Of a stretch of DNA of 64,000 nucleotides, positions 12,166 through 22,250 are shown one piece after another. The DNA is from Pogostemon cablin (Eukaryota > Streptophyta > Magnoliopsida > Lamiales > Lamiaceae). The stretch covers positions 23,752,064 to 23,816,063 of the forward strand of contig CM042997.1 of NCBI GenBank assembly GCA_023678885.1, in the 5' to 3' direction. The notes under the pieces are model-generated. The model made no database searches. It was not told where the DNA came from and saw only the letters and a program-made list of their open reading frames with translations. The position numbers were made by a program, and so were the translations under genes. Within the stretch, counting starts at the first letter, position 1; every line of letters begins with the position of its first letter.

Positions 12166-13095
12166 GAGCAGCTATTTGCACCCTCGGAATTGCTAGACGA
12201 ACCCCGATTACTAAACGTACCCCACTATAATTAAAACTTACATATTTAACTATTAAATACACCCCATACAAAGACAACTTTACCCTTTTAATTAACTATA
12301 CCCAAATAAAAAAATTTAAAAAACTAATTAATCACAATATTCCAAAAAAAAATTTCACTTACACGCAGGTGTGTTCTGCCGCGACTATTCAGAAGAAAAA
12401 GGAGAGGGAATAACACCTTCTATTCACCATCAAGGCTTCATTAATGTCAAGTAAATACCATGTAATCTTTGTCTTAGCCATTTCACTTCTTCATTCTGAA
12501 GTTGACACGAATTCTAGGGTTTAAGTTGGTTTCAAATTTGGAAATTAAGCATGGGTAATTTGAATTTGTATTTCTGTAGTGTGTGGTTGTGCTTGTCTTG
12601 CAATTTTAGGTTGAATTTTTCATGAATTAAAAGCAATTAGACATGTTTCTGAGCAATAGGTATGTGAATTCCAAAAACCCGCTGAACGTTGTTCGTTCGA
12701 CCGCTGCAGTCGAACAGGATATAGCCTGTTCGGTTGTTGCAACCGAACAAGGTGTTTTCTAATACTTTATCTAAAAAATCTCCTCTAATCTTCATATTTA
12801 ATTCCCTATCTCTTATAATATCTTTCAAAATACACCAAATCCTCCTCCTTGCCTGGAGATAAATTACATTTTCTAATACTTAATTCAAAAAATCTCCTCT
12901 ATTGCATATTCTCATATTTGATTGTGGTGCATTTAGAAATTAGAAATTTGACTGGGGTGCATTTAGAAATTTAATTATAATTAATCTTATTTTATTATTT
13001 ATAATAGGGTATTTATGTCTTCTCCCATTATCATATTTAATTCTATAAATTATTGAGGTTTGTCTAACAATTCCGGGGTGCAAATAGCCGCCCCT
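12166..13095. mobile_element. MULE-type non-autonomous element, 930 bp, with internal hairpins
   Basis: The left end GAGCAGCTATTTGCACCC and the right end (reverse complement GGGGCGGCTATTTGCACCCC) form terminal inverted repeats that continue through GGAATTG, TTAGAC or CTAGAC. The 9-bp string TTAAATAAT flanks both sides (12157-12165 and 13096-13104), as expected for a Mutator-like element. The interior includes a directly repeated TTTTCTAATACTT...AAAAAATCTCCTCTA block (about 12755-12790 and 12871-12902). It also has a cluster of hairpins at 12695-12749. No conserved protein is seen. Confidence 0.8.
12695..12749. repeat. cluster of three overlapping hairpins
   Basis: Stem 1 is GTTCGAC (12695-12701) with GTCGAAC (12709-12715). 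Stem 2 is GAACAGG (12712-12718) with CCTGTTC (12725-12731). Stem 3 is a perfect 10-bp TGTTCGGTTG (12727-12736) with CAACCGAACA (12740-12749) and a 3-base loop. Stems 2 and 3 share bases and so are mutually exclusive. The cluster sits in the centre of the MULE-type element; its function is unknown. Confidence 0.85.
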
Positions 13096-13104
13096 TTAAA
13101 TAAT

Positions 13105-14363
13105 TTCTATTAAAATTAACTAACACTTAATTAGATCGAAGTTAACATGCACCGAGGCCATTTTCAGCCGTTGACTACATTTTGCAGCACATTCTCCTCT
13201 AAAATACAGTTAACTCAGTAAGTCATCACCATCAGTGTCCTCCATTTTTTACTCCAAAACTTAAAATAAGGAGTAATAAATTCATTTTATTAATAATATT
13301 TTTATTTATTTTTACATTTATTTTTTTTTCATTATTATTTTTATTTTTGAATACAAAAAATAATATAATAAAAATATTTTATTATTTAAGTTAATATTTT
13401 TTTTAACTTATTTAAAAATATAAAAAAAATTCACAATATTTTTTCACTTATTTAAATTAATTATTATAAATAAGTAAAAGAAAAAAAAAAGAAACAGACG
13501 CTAACATATACATCATACATAGTATTAATTTATCATTAACCATCAAAATACTTTCTGTTATCTAAATTAATAATTGAATATAAGTAAAAATAAATAAATA
13601 AAAATTGGATGCAGGACGTTTTTGTGCTGGATTTTCCAATCGCTACAGTATTTTTCTACATTTTGCAGCCCATTATGCAATCTTGCAGTCTTGCTGTATG
13701 TGATCTGAATGTACGTATAGTTGGAAATAACCATTTTAATTCAAATAGAAAAACTGAAACCAACCAAGTTATTGCATTTTTATTATTCTTTTTTTTAGAG
13801 GACAGATTTTGGGTAAATTGAAAAAAATACCCCAGTTTAAGTCAATTTTAAAATAAAGAAAAAAAAAATCACCCGCGGATTGCCCTATCAATTTACGTGA
13901 TGACATTGGTGATTTCTACATAAAACAATCGAATGCACAATTCAATTCGATTCGACTTCGAGTGCGATAATGATACCCAACTCCCCTACCCCCCTTAAAA
14001 AGTTATAATTTCTCTATTTTGTAAAAAGTATCATTTTCATTTTCTTAAAAAAAAAACCTATATTGGTTCATCACTTTCTATTAATACAATTATAATTTTA
14101 TATAAAATAATAATATTTCTTAAATTACGGAAGTATAACTTAACTCATTTTGTTTTCAGTTTTCAAATTAAAATTTTGATTTTGAAAATATAAGTATTTC
14201 AATTCTTAGAAAAATGATAGAACTAAACCAATTTTTTTTCTATCGATTGTCCAATTGAACCAAACGTCAACATATATACTCTTATTATTCTCTATGTCCA
14301 TTTCAAAGGTGGTCATTTGTTTTTTATATGGATTACTGTATTATATTTTATATGTAGTGTGTG
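13105..14363. other. intergenic, no gene seen
   Basis: AT-rich with poly(A/T) tracts. Two patches contain ACTACATTTTGCAGC or CTACATTTTGCAGCC (near 13176 and 13656), a short dispersed similarity of unknown origin. No coding feature. Confidence 0.4.
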
Positions 14364-14371
14364 ATCATAGT

Positions 14372-14751
14372 TAGAGCTGTCAAAACGGGTTGCAGCCCGC
14401 GAGCCGGCCCGCCCCGGCCTCCAAAAAAGGTGGGTTGGACAGTAGAATTTGCAGCCCGTTTGGAGGCGGGCCTAAACAGGCTGGCCCAAATAGGGGCAGG
14501 CTTAGGCGGCTTAACCCAAACTGTGGCGGTTGGCCCGTTTGGGCCCGCCACATTTTTTTTTTACGAATGTTCAAGTGTTTAATATTCCAAATATTTGTTG
14601 TTCATTTGTTAAATTTTTTTAAAATAATGGATTAAATCATAACATGAATATTCTAAAATCTAAACATTTGGTACCTAAATATGCAAATAATTTAAAATCC
14701 TATTTTGCTTGATTTTGAATTATCTTTAATTTTTGAAATTTTTATATATAA

Positions 14752-14793
<42 letters not shown>

Positions 14794-15455
14794 ATTAGAA
14801 GCAAATGCAAATGCAAATTATAAACCTTTAAGATATCTAATCATTTGAAGATTGACAAGGATATAATCATATAATTGATCAACATGAAGATTGAGATATT
14901 TATATTATGATGTTATGATGGATGAATTTTGAATAGACTTTATAATTATGTTTTGAGCTTTGCGATCGGCCTTTAGAACTATTGAATTTTTTATGATTTA
15001 ATTTGTGTTATTTGAGGATAATTAGACTTGCATTGTTTTATTTGAGATTCTTAAGAAAGTATATAATTAGTAAACTTTATGTTATTTATTAATTAATGAT
15101 CTTTGTTTATATTTAATTGTTCATGGAGTCATTTTATAAAATCTATATTTATATTTTAATTATCTAATTGATATTATAGATTTTGTAGGAGCGTCCATTA
15201 TTTAGATATTTTATTTTCAAATAATGATAATTATAATTTTGCAAGCTTCCATTATTTTGATATTTTATTTTTAAATAATGATAATTATCATAACATCGTT
15301 TAAAAAAAAGAGGTGGGTTGGCCCGCCACCGCCACTCGCCTTTAAATGGGTTGGGCCTAGCAATTCTAATCCGTACCCGCCTAGGCCCGCCCCGCCTAAG
15401 CCTGCCAAAAGGCGGGTTGACGTGCCCGCCCCGCCGGTTCGTTTCGACGGCTATA
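14372..15455. mobile_element. hAT-type non-autonomous element with GC-rich ends, 1084 bp
   Basis: The left end is TAGAGCTGTCAAAACGGG; the reverse complement of the right end is TATAGCCGTCGAAACGAA (13 of 18-19 positions agree). Flanks are ATCATAGT (14364-14371) and ATTATAGT (15456-15463), an 8-bp duplication with one mismatch, as expected for hAT elements. The TAGAG-start resembles the terminal repeats of the nDart-like hAT group. Both ends carry about 150 bp of GC-rich GGCCCGCC/GGCGGGCC repeats around an AT-rich core. Near 15175-15298 a segment of about 60 bp with AAATAATGATAATTAT is tandemly duplicated. The overlapping open frames in the ends are composition artefacts. Confidence 0.8.
14757..14790. 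repeat. (TA)n microsatellite inside the hAT element
   Basis: TA run in the AT-rich core. Confidence 0.9.
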
Positions 15456-15490
15456 ATTATAGTAGTAGTGAATGGTAGACCATATATTTT

Positions 15491-15854
15491 CTCCATCCTA
15501 CACTAAGGGTAGTTTTTGCTTTTTGGCACGTGTATTAAAAAGTATTATTATTTAATGTGTAGTGGGTAGTTATATTAGTGGGAGTGTGGGTCTCATATTT
15601 TTTTTTTTTTTTTTTTTTTTTGATACCGAGGTTCCGGGCTTACGCCCGACTAGTCCTCGAGGAAACAGTCCCGGCCCCTCAGAACTGCCTCCAAGTAAAT
15701 CGCGGTAACCACACAATGGATCACAGGTTGGGTCTCATATTTTAATTGTATTAGTGGATGAGTGTGGGTCCCATGTGTGTAAAAAGGAAAGTGGACTCTT
15801 TGGGTGGAATGACCAAAATGGAAAAAAGAGACTTTTTGAGTGGGACGGAGGGAG
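15491..15854. mobile_element. Stowaway-type MITE interrupted by a SINE-like retroposon
   Basis: The left end CTCCATCCTACACTAAGGGT and the right end GGGACGGAGGGAG followed by TA match the local Stowaway family. Without the insert and one copy of its target repeat, the element is about 222 bp, as in its relatives. The body has GGCACGTGTATTAA and TTAATGTGTAGTGGGTAG. It is split at 15602-15728. Confidence 0.8.
15602..15728 (-). mobile_element. SINE-like retroposon, truncated, minus strand
   Basis: A 127-bp insertion is bracketed by a perfect 15-bp target duplication TGGGTCTCATATTTT (15587-15601 and 15729-15743). On the minus strand it ends in about 20 A residues, as a retroposed RNA does. The body is GC-rich and ends with a foldback, CGGGCGTAAGCCCG, before AACCTCGGTATC and the A tail. 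I see no clear tRNA-type A and B boxes, so this is probably a 5'-truncated SINE. The family name is not assigned. Confidence 0.75.
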
Positions 15855-15856
15855 TA

Positions 15857-16310
15857 TGTAGAACTCTTTTATTAAAAAAAACACTATAAAAAACTCTTTT
15901 TTAACAATGGAATTTACTAACTGAATTCACTTCTTTTGTAGTAAAAATGGATTACAATAAAAATTATAATTTTCTTTTAGCAATGGATTGCCAATGGAGT
16001 TATTATTTTTTTATCGATGGAATAAAATCCACTAATATTTATTAACGGATTACCAACGGAATCGTTATATAAATTACCAATGGAATTATTAGCAATGGAT
16101 TACCAATGAAATTATTTATCAACGGCATTAATACCCGTTGTTAAAATTTTATCAACTATCACTTACCGACGAGAATATTACCAACAAATTCTGTTACTAA
16201 TTCATTGGTAAATCAATTTAATAACAAAATTAAAATTTTTACCAATAGAACATTTTATTGATGAAAAACAATTTTTTTTAGAAAAAATAGAAACTTTTAG
16301 AATAGACACT
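15857..16310. mobile_element. possible degenerate CACTA-type element
   Basis: CACTATAAAAAAC starts at about 15882. It is followed by many short mirrored motifs (ACCAATGGAATTATT, GGATTACCAA, TACCGACGAG, TTCATTGGTAAAT) like CACTA subterminal repeats, up to about 16290. A matching right end (TTTTTATAGTG) is not preserved. Weak call. Confidence 0.35.
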
Positions 16311-16795
16311 CTAAATAGTAAAATTGAGACATCTGCAATTTTGTCTTGTTTTTTAAACTTGCTCCAAATGCCAAAAACTCTCTCTAATTTTTACTTTCCA
16401 GCTCTCGTCAAGGGCAATTTTGTCCAAAATTCTTTATTTAGTTTTTTAAAAAATCACAATGCATTTTATTGGCTATATTTTTGTTTTCACTAAAATTTTG
16501 ATATTTTTTGAGTATCGAGACTATTTACGAAAAAATTATTATTCCAAAATCTACTTTTTCTAAAATAAAAAACAAATGTCAGAGAATTATTCTGTAATCA
16601 ACATATTTTAACCTATGTTTAATTCATTAATCCACTAATTAAATTTGAGTTTTCTATTAGATTGAGTAATTGATTTTTTTTAGTCTCACATTAGTGATCT
16701 CATGAAAATATGAACGTATATATCTCATTATATTTTCATATTTGGATGTGTGTGGATCGAATCAATTTAATTTGTGTATCATTTGATACAACATA

Positions 16796-17150
16796 TCCTT
16801 CGTCTCACCTTTTGACTTTTGCACTTGAATTAAGGAATATTAATATTTAATGTATAGTGAGTAATTGTATTAGTGACAGTGTACCCCATATTTTAATTAT
16901 ATTAATGGGTTTGTGTGAGTTCCATGTGTAAAAAATAAAAGATAATTCTTTGGGTGGGACACCTAAAATAAAAAATGGACTTGAATTAAGGAATATTAAT
17001 ATTTAATGTATAGTGAGTAATTGTATTAGTGACAGTGTACCCCATATTTTAATTATATTAATGAGTTTGTGTGAGTTCCATGTGTAAAAAATAAAAGAGA
17101 ATTCTTTGGGTGGGACACCTAAAATAAAAAATTGACTCTTTAGATGAGAT
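16796..17150. mobile_element. Stowaway-type MITE with a 156-bp internal tandem duplication
   Basis: The left end TCCTTCGTCTCACC follows TA. The right end is diverged (TTGACTCTTTAGATGAG). A unit starting CTTGAATTAAGGAATATT at 16824 is repeated at 16980, a 156-bp period with only a few differences (GGGTTTG/GAGTTTG, GATAATTC/GAGAATTC). The duplication is therefore much younger than the MITE. Confidence 0.7.
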
Positions 17151-17250
17151 AATTTAAATTAATAAGAAATCCAAATATCTCGTGATCAATAAAAAAATTA
17201 ATTTAATTAAAAAATATATATACATTGATCAATTTGTTTTCACATTAAAA

Positions 17251-17296
<46 letters not shown>
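17251..17296. repeat. (GATA)n microsatellite
   Basis: About 11 uninterrupted GATA units. Confidence 0.95.
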
Positions 17297-17297
<1 letters not shown>

Positions 17298-17656
17298 TGT
17301 ATGAATCAATTTATAAATACACTTTGATTTAATTATTACTTATAGTACATGAAAAATTATTTTTTAGATAAATGAACTATTACTCTTCTAAATAAAAAAT
17401 ATATTACTCATTAAATTCTTGTACATTGATTTATCTATTACTATTTAGTACATGAAACATTATTATTTGAACTTCAAATTCTAATATATTGTAATTTTTT
17501 ATATTCATGAAAGACTAATTATACTGTGCACCCACTTTTAAAAATATATACAAATATAAACAAAAATATATACAATTATGAACAAAAATGTATACAATTT
17601 AATTGTTAGTTTTTTAATAAAAAATTGAGTGTAAAAAAATATACAATTATTAAAAA

Positions 17657-17905
17657 GGGTTTATTGCAAAAAAAACCACGAACTTTACATCTATTGCAAA
17701 TTAATCCACACTTTTGAGAAATTGCAAAAAAAAACCACGACCTTTAAATATTTTTGCAAAATAAATCCAAAAGACCCTACTTTTAGTCACAAATTGGGTT
17801 TATTTTGCAACAATACTTAAAGGTGATGTTTTTTTTGCAATTTCTTAAAAGTGAGGATTAATTTGCAATAGATGTAAGGTTTGTATTTTTTTTTGCAATT
17901 AACCC
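17657..17905. mobile_element. MULE-type foldback MITE, 249 bp
   Basis: The left arm GGGTTTATTGCAAAAAAAA pairs with the right end (reverse complement GGGTTAATTGCAAAAAAAAA). Pairing continues through CATCTATTGCAAATTAATCC, so much of the element is palindromic. A perfect 9-bp duplication TATTAAAAA flanks it (17648-17656 and 17906-17914). Non-coding. Confidence 0.85.
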
Positions 17906-17914
17906 TATTAAAAA

Positions 17915-18907
17915 ACATATATACTCTATTGAATAAAAAGTTATACACGTATGGATGCTAGTTTTTTTAATGAAATACTTAGTGTGAAAAAAGTATACAA
18001 TTATTAAGAAACACATATACAAAATAGAATAACATGTATACAAAATAAAATAAAAAGTTATACACATATGGGTGCACCCTTGCATCCGAGCACCTAATAT
18101 CAACTCTTAAAAAAAAAGTAATATTTCATTTTTGGAAATAATAATTTTTTACATACAATTTTTTTTTTTAAATATGGTTGCATGCATGATTCTTGAGTTA
18201 TGTATATATTGTTTCACATTTTATATGCCATTATTGGAGAGGTAGATTAGCACTATAAGTGCACAACGATTACGTACGAAAATAGGAAGAAAGGTTAAAA
18301 CAATTTTGACCACATAATTATATACTATAAAGTATGATTAGATTTAATAAATACTGTTTTACAGAATAATATAATATAATGATGAGGTAAGAAAATAGTT
18401 TAATTAGTGGTGACAAGTAGCTAGGCATTTTCTACTCATAAGTTTGTGCAGAAAGATTTGGAGTTTTCTGCAAATTTCAAATTGGGCATTATGCAATATT
18501 TACATTAATAAACAAAAAAAAAAATATTGAACCTGAAAAAAGTAACCAAATCCACCGTGGTTAATTTTGTTCTTGTCTTTTGAGTCAAATGGAATTGATT
18601 AATCCCATTATTTTGATGTACTTATAACTATAATCCAAACTCCAGGATGTTGGTTAGTAAACTATCTATTTCTAATTAATTGTAGTGATTTTTTTAAGGT
18701 AATTTAATATTTTAAAATAATAAATAAAAAATAAGAATTTTATGAACGTTAAAAAATAAGATAATTTTAAAATTGAATTATACTTTTAATATTACAAATT
18801 AAGATAATTTCTTTATTCGAACGATTTTATGCCAAATCAATATGAAATAATAGGGTTTAATATTACAATAGTGAGCTTCTTTTTAAATGATTTAGTAAAA
18901 ATATATA
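17915..18907. other. intergenic, no gene seen
   Basis: The first 180 bp repeat the TATACAATTATTA / ATACAAAAT wording found before 17650, so the MULE above inserted into an older AT-rich repeat. The rest is AT-rich with no coding signal. Confidence 0.4.
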
Positions 18908-19170
18908 CTCCCTCCGTCCCAAAGATATTGACACACTTTTCTTTTTTGTTTGTCCCATAGAAATTGACATATTTCTTTTTAAGAATATGAGACCCACACA
19001 AAAATAATTTATTTATTTACATGGGATCACACACACATCACATTCACCACTAATACAACTACCCACTACACATTAAATATTATTTCTCTCACTTCACTTT
19101 ACATTAAATTATTATACTGCTTAATCTCCGTGCCAAAAAAAATGTGTCAATTTTTCCGGGATGAAGGGAA
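18908..19170. mobile_element. Stowaway-type MITE, 263 bp
   Basis: Left end CTCCCTCCGTCCC after TA; right end CCGGGATGAAGGGAA before TA. It is a close relative of 63097-63365 over its whole length (shared ATTGACATATTTC, TTCACTTTACATTAAATTATTATACT). Non-coding. Confidence 0.9.
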
Positions 19171-19760
19171 TACTATAAGTCTATAACTTCTTTATAATGA
19201 ATCATTTACACTCCATTGATACGGTATTCGAGCCCCTTGGTTTAGGCCAGTCACATTTGGCCCAACTCCATTTTTTTGGTCCAAAATATTCCATATAGTA
19301 TATCATTTCAATTTGTTACATAATATGTAAAATTATACTCTAATAAATGATATATAAACTCTTAGTACACTAAATGATAATTTAGAAAATAATTATAAAA
19401 TGAAATAATAAATGAAACATTATTGTGAGGTGTGTGATCTTATTTAGTCATTGCCCTACTTTAATTCAGCATTATAGAATATTGCTTGAATTATAGGCGT
19501 AACTGGATATATATCAAAATATTAATATATAGAAATTAAAAAAAAAAAAAAACTCCCTCATCAAACAATTAACTTAGGGTTGCATTAAAATAAAATAAAA
19601 AAAAGTTAACATCTCAAAATTCAGTTCAAACCTAGCTAATCACACAATAATATTTTATATTTTTATTTACTTATTATTTAAAATACTAGTATATTACTTC
19701 AAAATTGGATAGAATTAGTTAAATAACTACTTTTTTTTTTAAATAACAACCTTTATTTTA
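19171..19760. other. intergenic, no gene seen
   Basis: AT-rich, with a poly(A) tract near 19537 and no recognisable feature. Confidence 0.4.
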
Positions 19761-20010
19761 TTAAAGACTTGTGTGAGACCGTCTCACACAAGCCCTTACG
19801 TGAAACGGATAAAAAGTGATAACATTTATAACGAAAAGTGATATTGAATTAATGAAAAGTGATAATATAATTTAATGAACAATTTACAATGTAAATGAAA
19901 AAAGTGATAACATTTTATATTGAAAGTGATAACATTTTATAAGGAATGTAATAACTATTTTAAAAGTGTAAAATGATCTCACGTGACACGGTGTCACACA
20001 AGACCTACCC
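19761..20010. mobile_element. MULE-MITE of the GTGAGACCGTCTCAC family, diverged
   Basis: The ends AAAGACTTGTGTGAGACC and (reverse complement) GGGTAGGTCTTGTGTGACACC match those of 33329-33588 in opposite orientation. The interior has the same repeated AAAGTGATAACATTTTAT wording. A clean 9-bp duplication is not visible. Confidence 0.65.
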
Positions 20011-20620
20011 TTTTTTTAATTACATATTTACATTATCGGTGAAGACAAATTCAAGATGGTAACAATAATTTGTTATATTAATTAATGAGTTTAACTAGGA
20101 TGTACATGTAGCACCGTTGCACTCGTAAAATCTAAACCATTAAATTAGTTTTCTCGTTAATCCTAACTATTAGATAAAATAAAATAATAAAAAATAAATA
20201 AGTAACTGTCCACTATACCCTATATTTTAGCCTTAAACCCTGAGTGCACCGATGTATCAAATGCACCTCAAAATAAGCCTTAATTTATTCCACATGAATA
20301 CATGCCTGTAATAATAATAATAGTGAATTTTAAATTTTACCACCATTTACTACGATAAAACATCCTCTTGAACAAAAGAATCAAAATTTTGGAATCTGAC
20401 ACAGTAGGTATATATATGTCCATGTAAGATACGGTTGCAACTTGCAAGTTAGTAGAATAATCCATATATGTGTCTGAAAATAAAATACTGTACTTATTAA
20501 AATGAAATGAAATGAAATTAATATTTAATTGATACTTGAAACGAGGTGGAATCCAGAAATAATATTATATTCTGGATATAATTAATTAATTAATTAAATA
20601 GTGATGCATGTATCTTTAAA

Positions 20621-22250
20621 TCTATACACTATATATAAAAGAAGAATAGCTGGTAAGTTGGTCAGTTACCCCTCGGTGGCCAGTTGCAAGAATTTCCACG
20701 TGTCATTCCCTGGTCACCTCTCTAATACGTGTCCTTCAATCCTCTCCCCTTCCGTTTCATCTCACTTCACTCGTGTCGGTTCTCCCTGGCCTTCGTCATT
20801 CTTCACCGCATCTGTTCTCTTCATTCTTTATTATTCTTCCCCTCCAACACTTCCCTCACCGGCGATAACTTCAGCTTCACGCCGAAGTATCTGATCCTCT
20901 GCGATGGCTCGATAACGTTATCCTCACGTAGTGCGACCTGATCAGCCCCTGCTGAAACGCCACCCCCGTCTTCGCAGCGCATCCCACCGCCGCCACCACG
21001 CCAGAATCAGGCACCGCTATCACCACATCACAATGCATCGGAGATTCCGATGCTAGGATTTCTCTGAATTTGTGCCTCGATTCGTACACGGATCTTCTGA
21101 ACATCGTGAAACTCGGCAGGGATAAGTAAATGTGCTCGAAGATGCATATTGGGGCTCTGTATGAGGCATCAAGTAGTGGGATTGAACGCCGTGTCTGTCC
21201 ACCACCAGAAACTCACCGGGATAAACCTCTTGTTCATAGGTTGCCTCAATCAAATCTAGCGCGCAAGTTTCCAAAGCAAATACGCCGCCGCCGTTGCTCC
21301 TCTGGCCCATCACCAGTGGCCAAAAACCATAAGGTCATTCACCGCCACCAGCTTATCCTGCATTAGGAACACGAAAGAATAATCTCCCTCAAATTCATCT
21401 TTCTTTCAATTTTCTCTTTTACTAATGATGCAATCACAGTCTCCCTCTTTGCTTGCAGTTGTTCTTGCTTTGCCATCACAAGGTGTTCTCTTTTAAGATT
21501 TTTTTGTTTTCCTCTCTTGCGTCTGTTTCTTCTTTATACTCAGTCATCTCTCCATGCTCTCCGTGGCTTTTTATAGAATTTTTGCCTAATTTGATTGGAT
21601 ACTCTGCTCACCAGGTGTATGAGAAATTGCCTCACAGTAGTCCTTGTTATGATTTCCTCTCTAGACATGATTTCCTTTCTTCCCATTTCTTTTGCATTTC
21701 CTTCCCCCTTTCGTCGCCTATGCTGTGACATTTCTCTACTTCATTCATGTACGCGCATCTTCGCATCAGCTTGTCTTAGAGTACTATATTCGACCGAGAC
21801 GGAGTGGGAATTCGTGTTGAAGTTCTCGAAGGTTCGCTTCTTTCATCAATCCATCAAATTCACTCCTCTATTAATATTTTATACAGTGATTGTGGCAGAT
21901 AGATTTAACTATGAGTAGATTTAACCCTAAACCCTGGAACCACATCAAAGACTACAGGGGAATATTTATGCACCATATTTCATATTATGAATTCTATATT
22001 CCACTGGTTGTTACTTATTAGGCAGGTGAGGTGAACATTGGTGGGGTTTGATAATCTTTGGCTGATGCAATGGGTTGATAATGCATGCAATAATTGCGTT
22101 CTGTTTGTGTATTTCTAGATGTTTTGGTAGTATAGGGTTATTGGCGACCGCCGTTGATTCCCGTTAACCGCTCCGATCTTCTCCACCGCCTGTCGCACCT
22201 CTTTCCCTTCTCTACCTACACCTTAAATTTCCCAATTTTCAGACAGGAAA
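20621..22250 (+). mobile_element. Helitron-like 5' end carrying captured sequence (right limit unknown)
   Basis: TCTATACACTATATATAAAAG after an A at 20620 is the usual form of a plant Helitron 5' terminus. The GC-rich DNA that follows differs sharply from its surroundings and contains an antisense amidophosphoribosyltransferase fragment (20837-21363). A second GC-rich patch near 22140-22200 (GGCGACCGCCGTTGATTCC) is unidentified. No convincing hairpin plus CTAG 3' end was found, so the right limit given here is only where composition returns to background. Confidence 0.5.
20837..21363 (-). pseudogene. amidophosphoribosyltransferase (PurF/GPAT) fragment, frameshifted
   Basis: On the minus strand, pieces of three frames read MQDKLVAVND, then VMGQRSNGG with TCALDLIEATYEQEVYPGE and HGVQSHYLMPH, then CIFEHIYLSLP, RSVYESRHKFREILASES, CDVVIAVPDSGVVAAVG and FQQGLIRSHYV, and finally IEPSQRIRYFGVKLKLSP ending LEGK. 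This is the order in plant amidophosphoribosyltransferase, the first committed enzyme of plastid purine synthesis. It covers the end of the glutaminase domain and the start of the phosphoribosyltransferase domain. At least three frameshifts (near 21325, 21150 and 20935) break it. The N-terminal catalytic Cys region and the PRPP-binding motif after LEGK are absent. It lies antisense to the presumed Helitron. It cannot encode an active enzyme. Confidence 0.9.

Noticed and set aside
14348..14635. Four overlapping Pro/Gly/Arg-rich open frames
   Set aside because: They are produced on both strands by GC-rich subterminal repeats of the hAT element; there is no consistent coding strand.
15164..15506. 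Open frames of 62-110 codons on both strands
   Set aside because: Same cause as at the left end of the hAT element: GC-rich repeat composition, with one frame crossing the element boundary.
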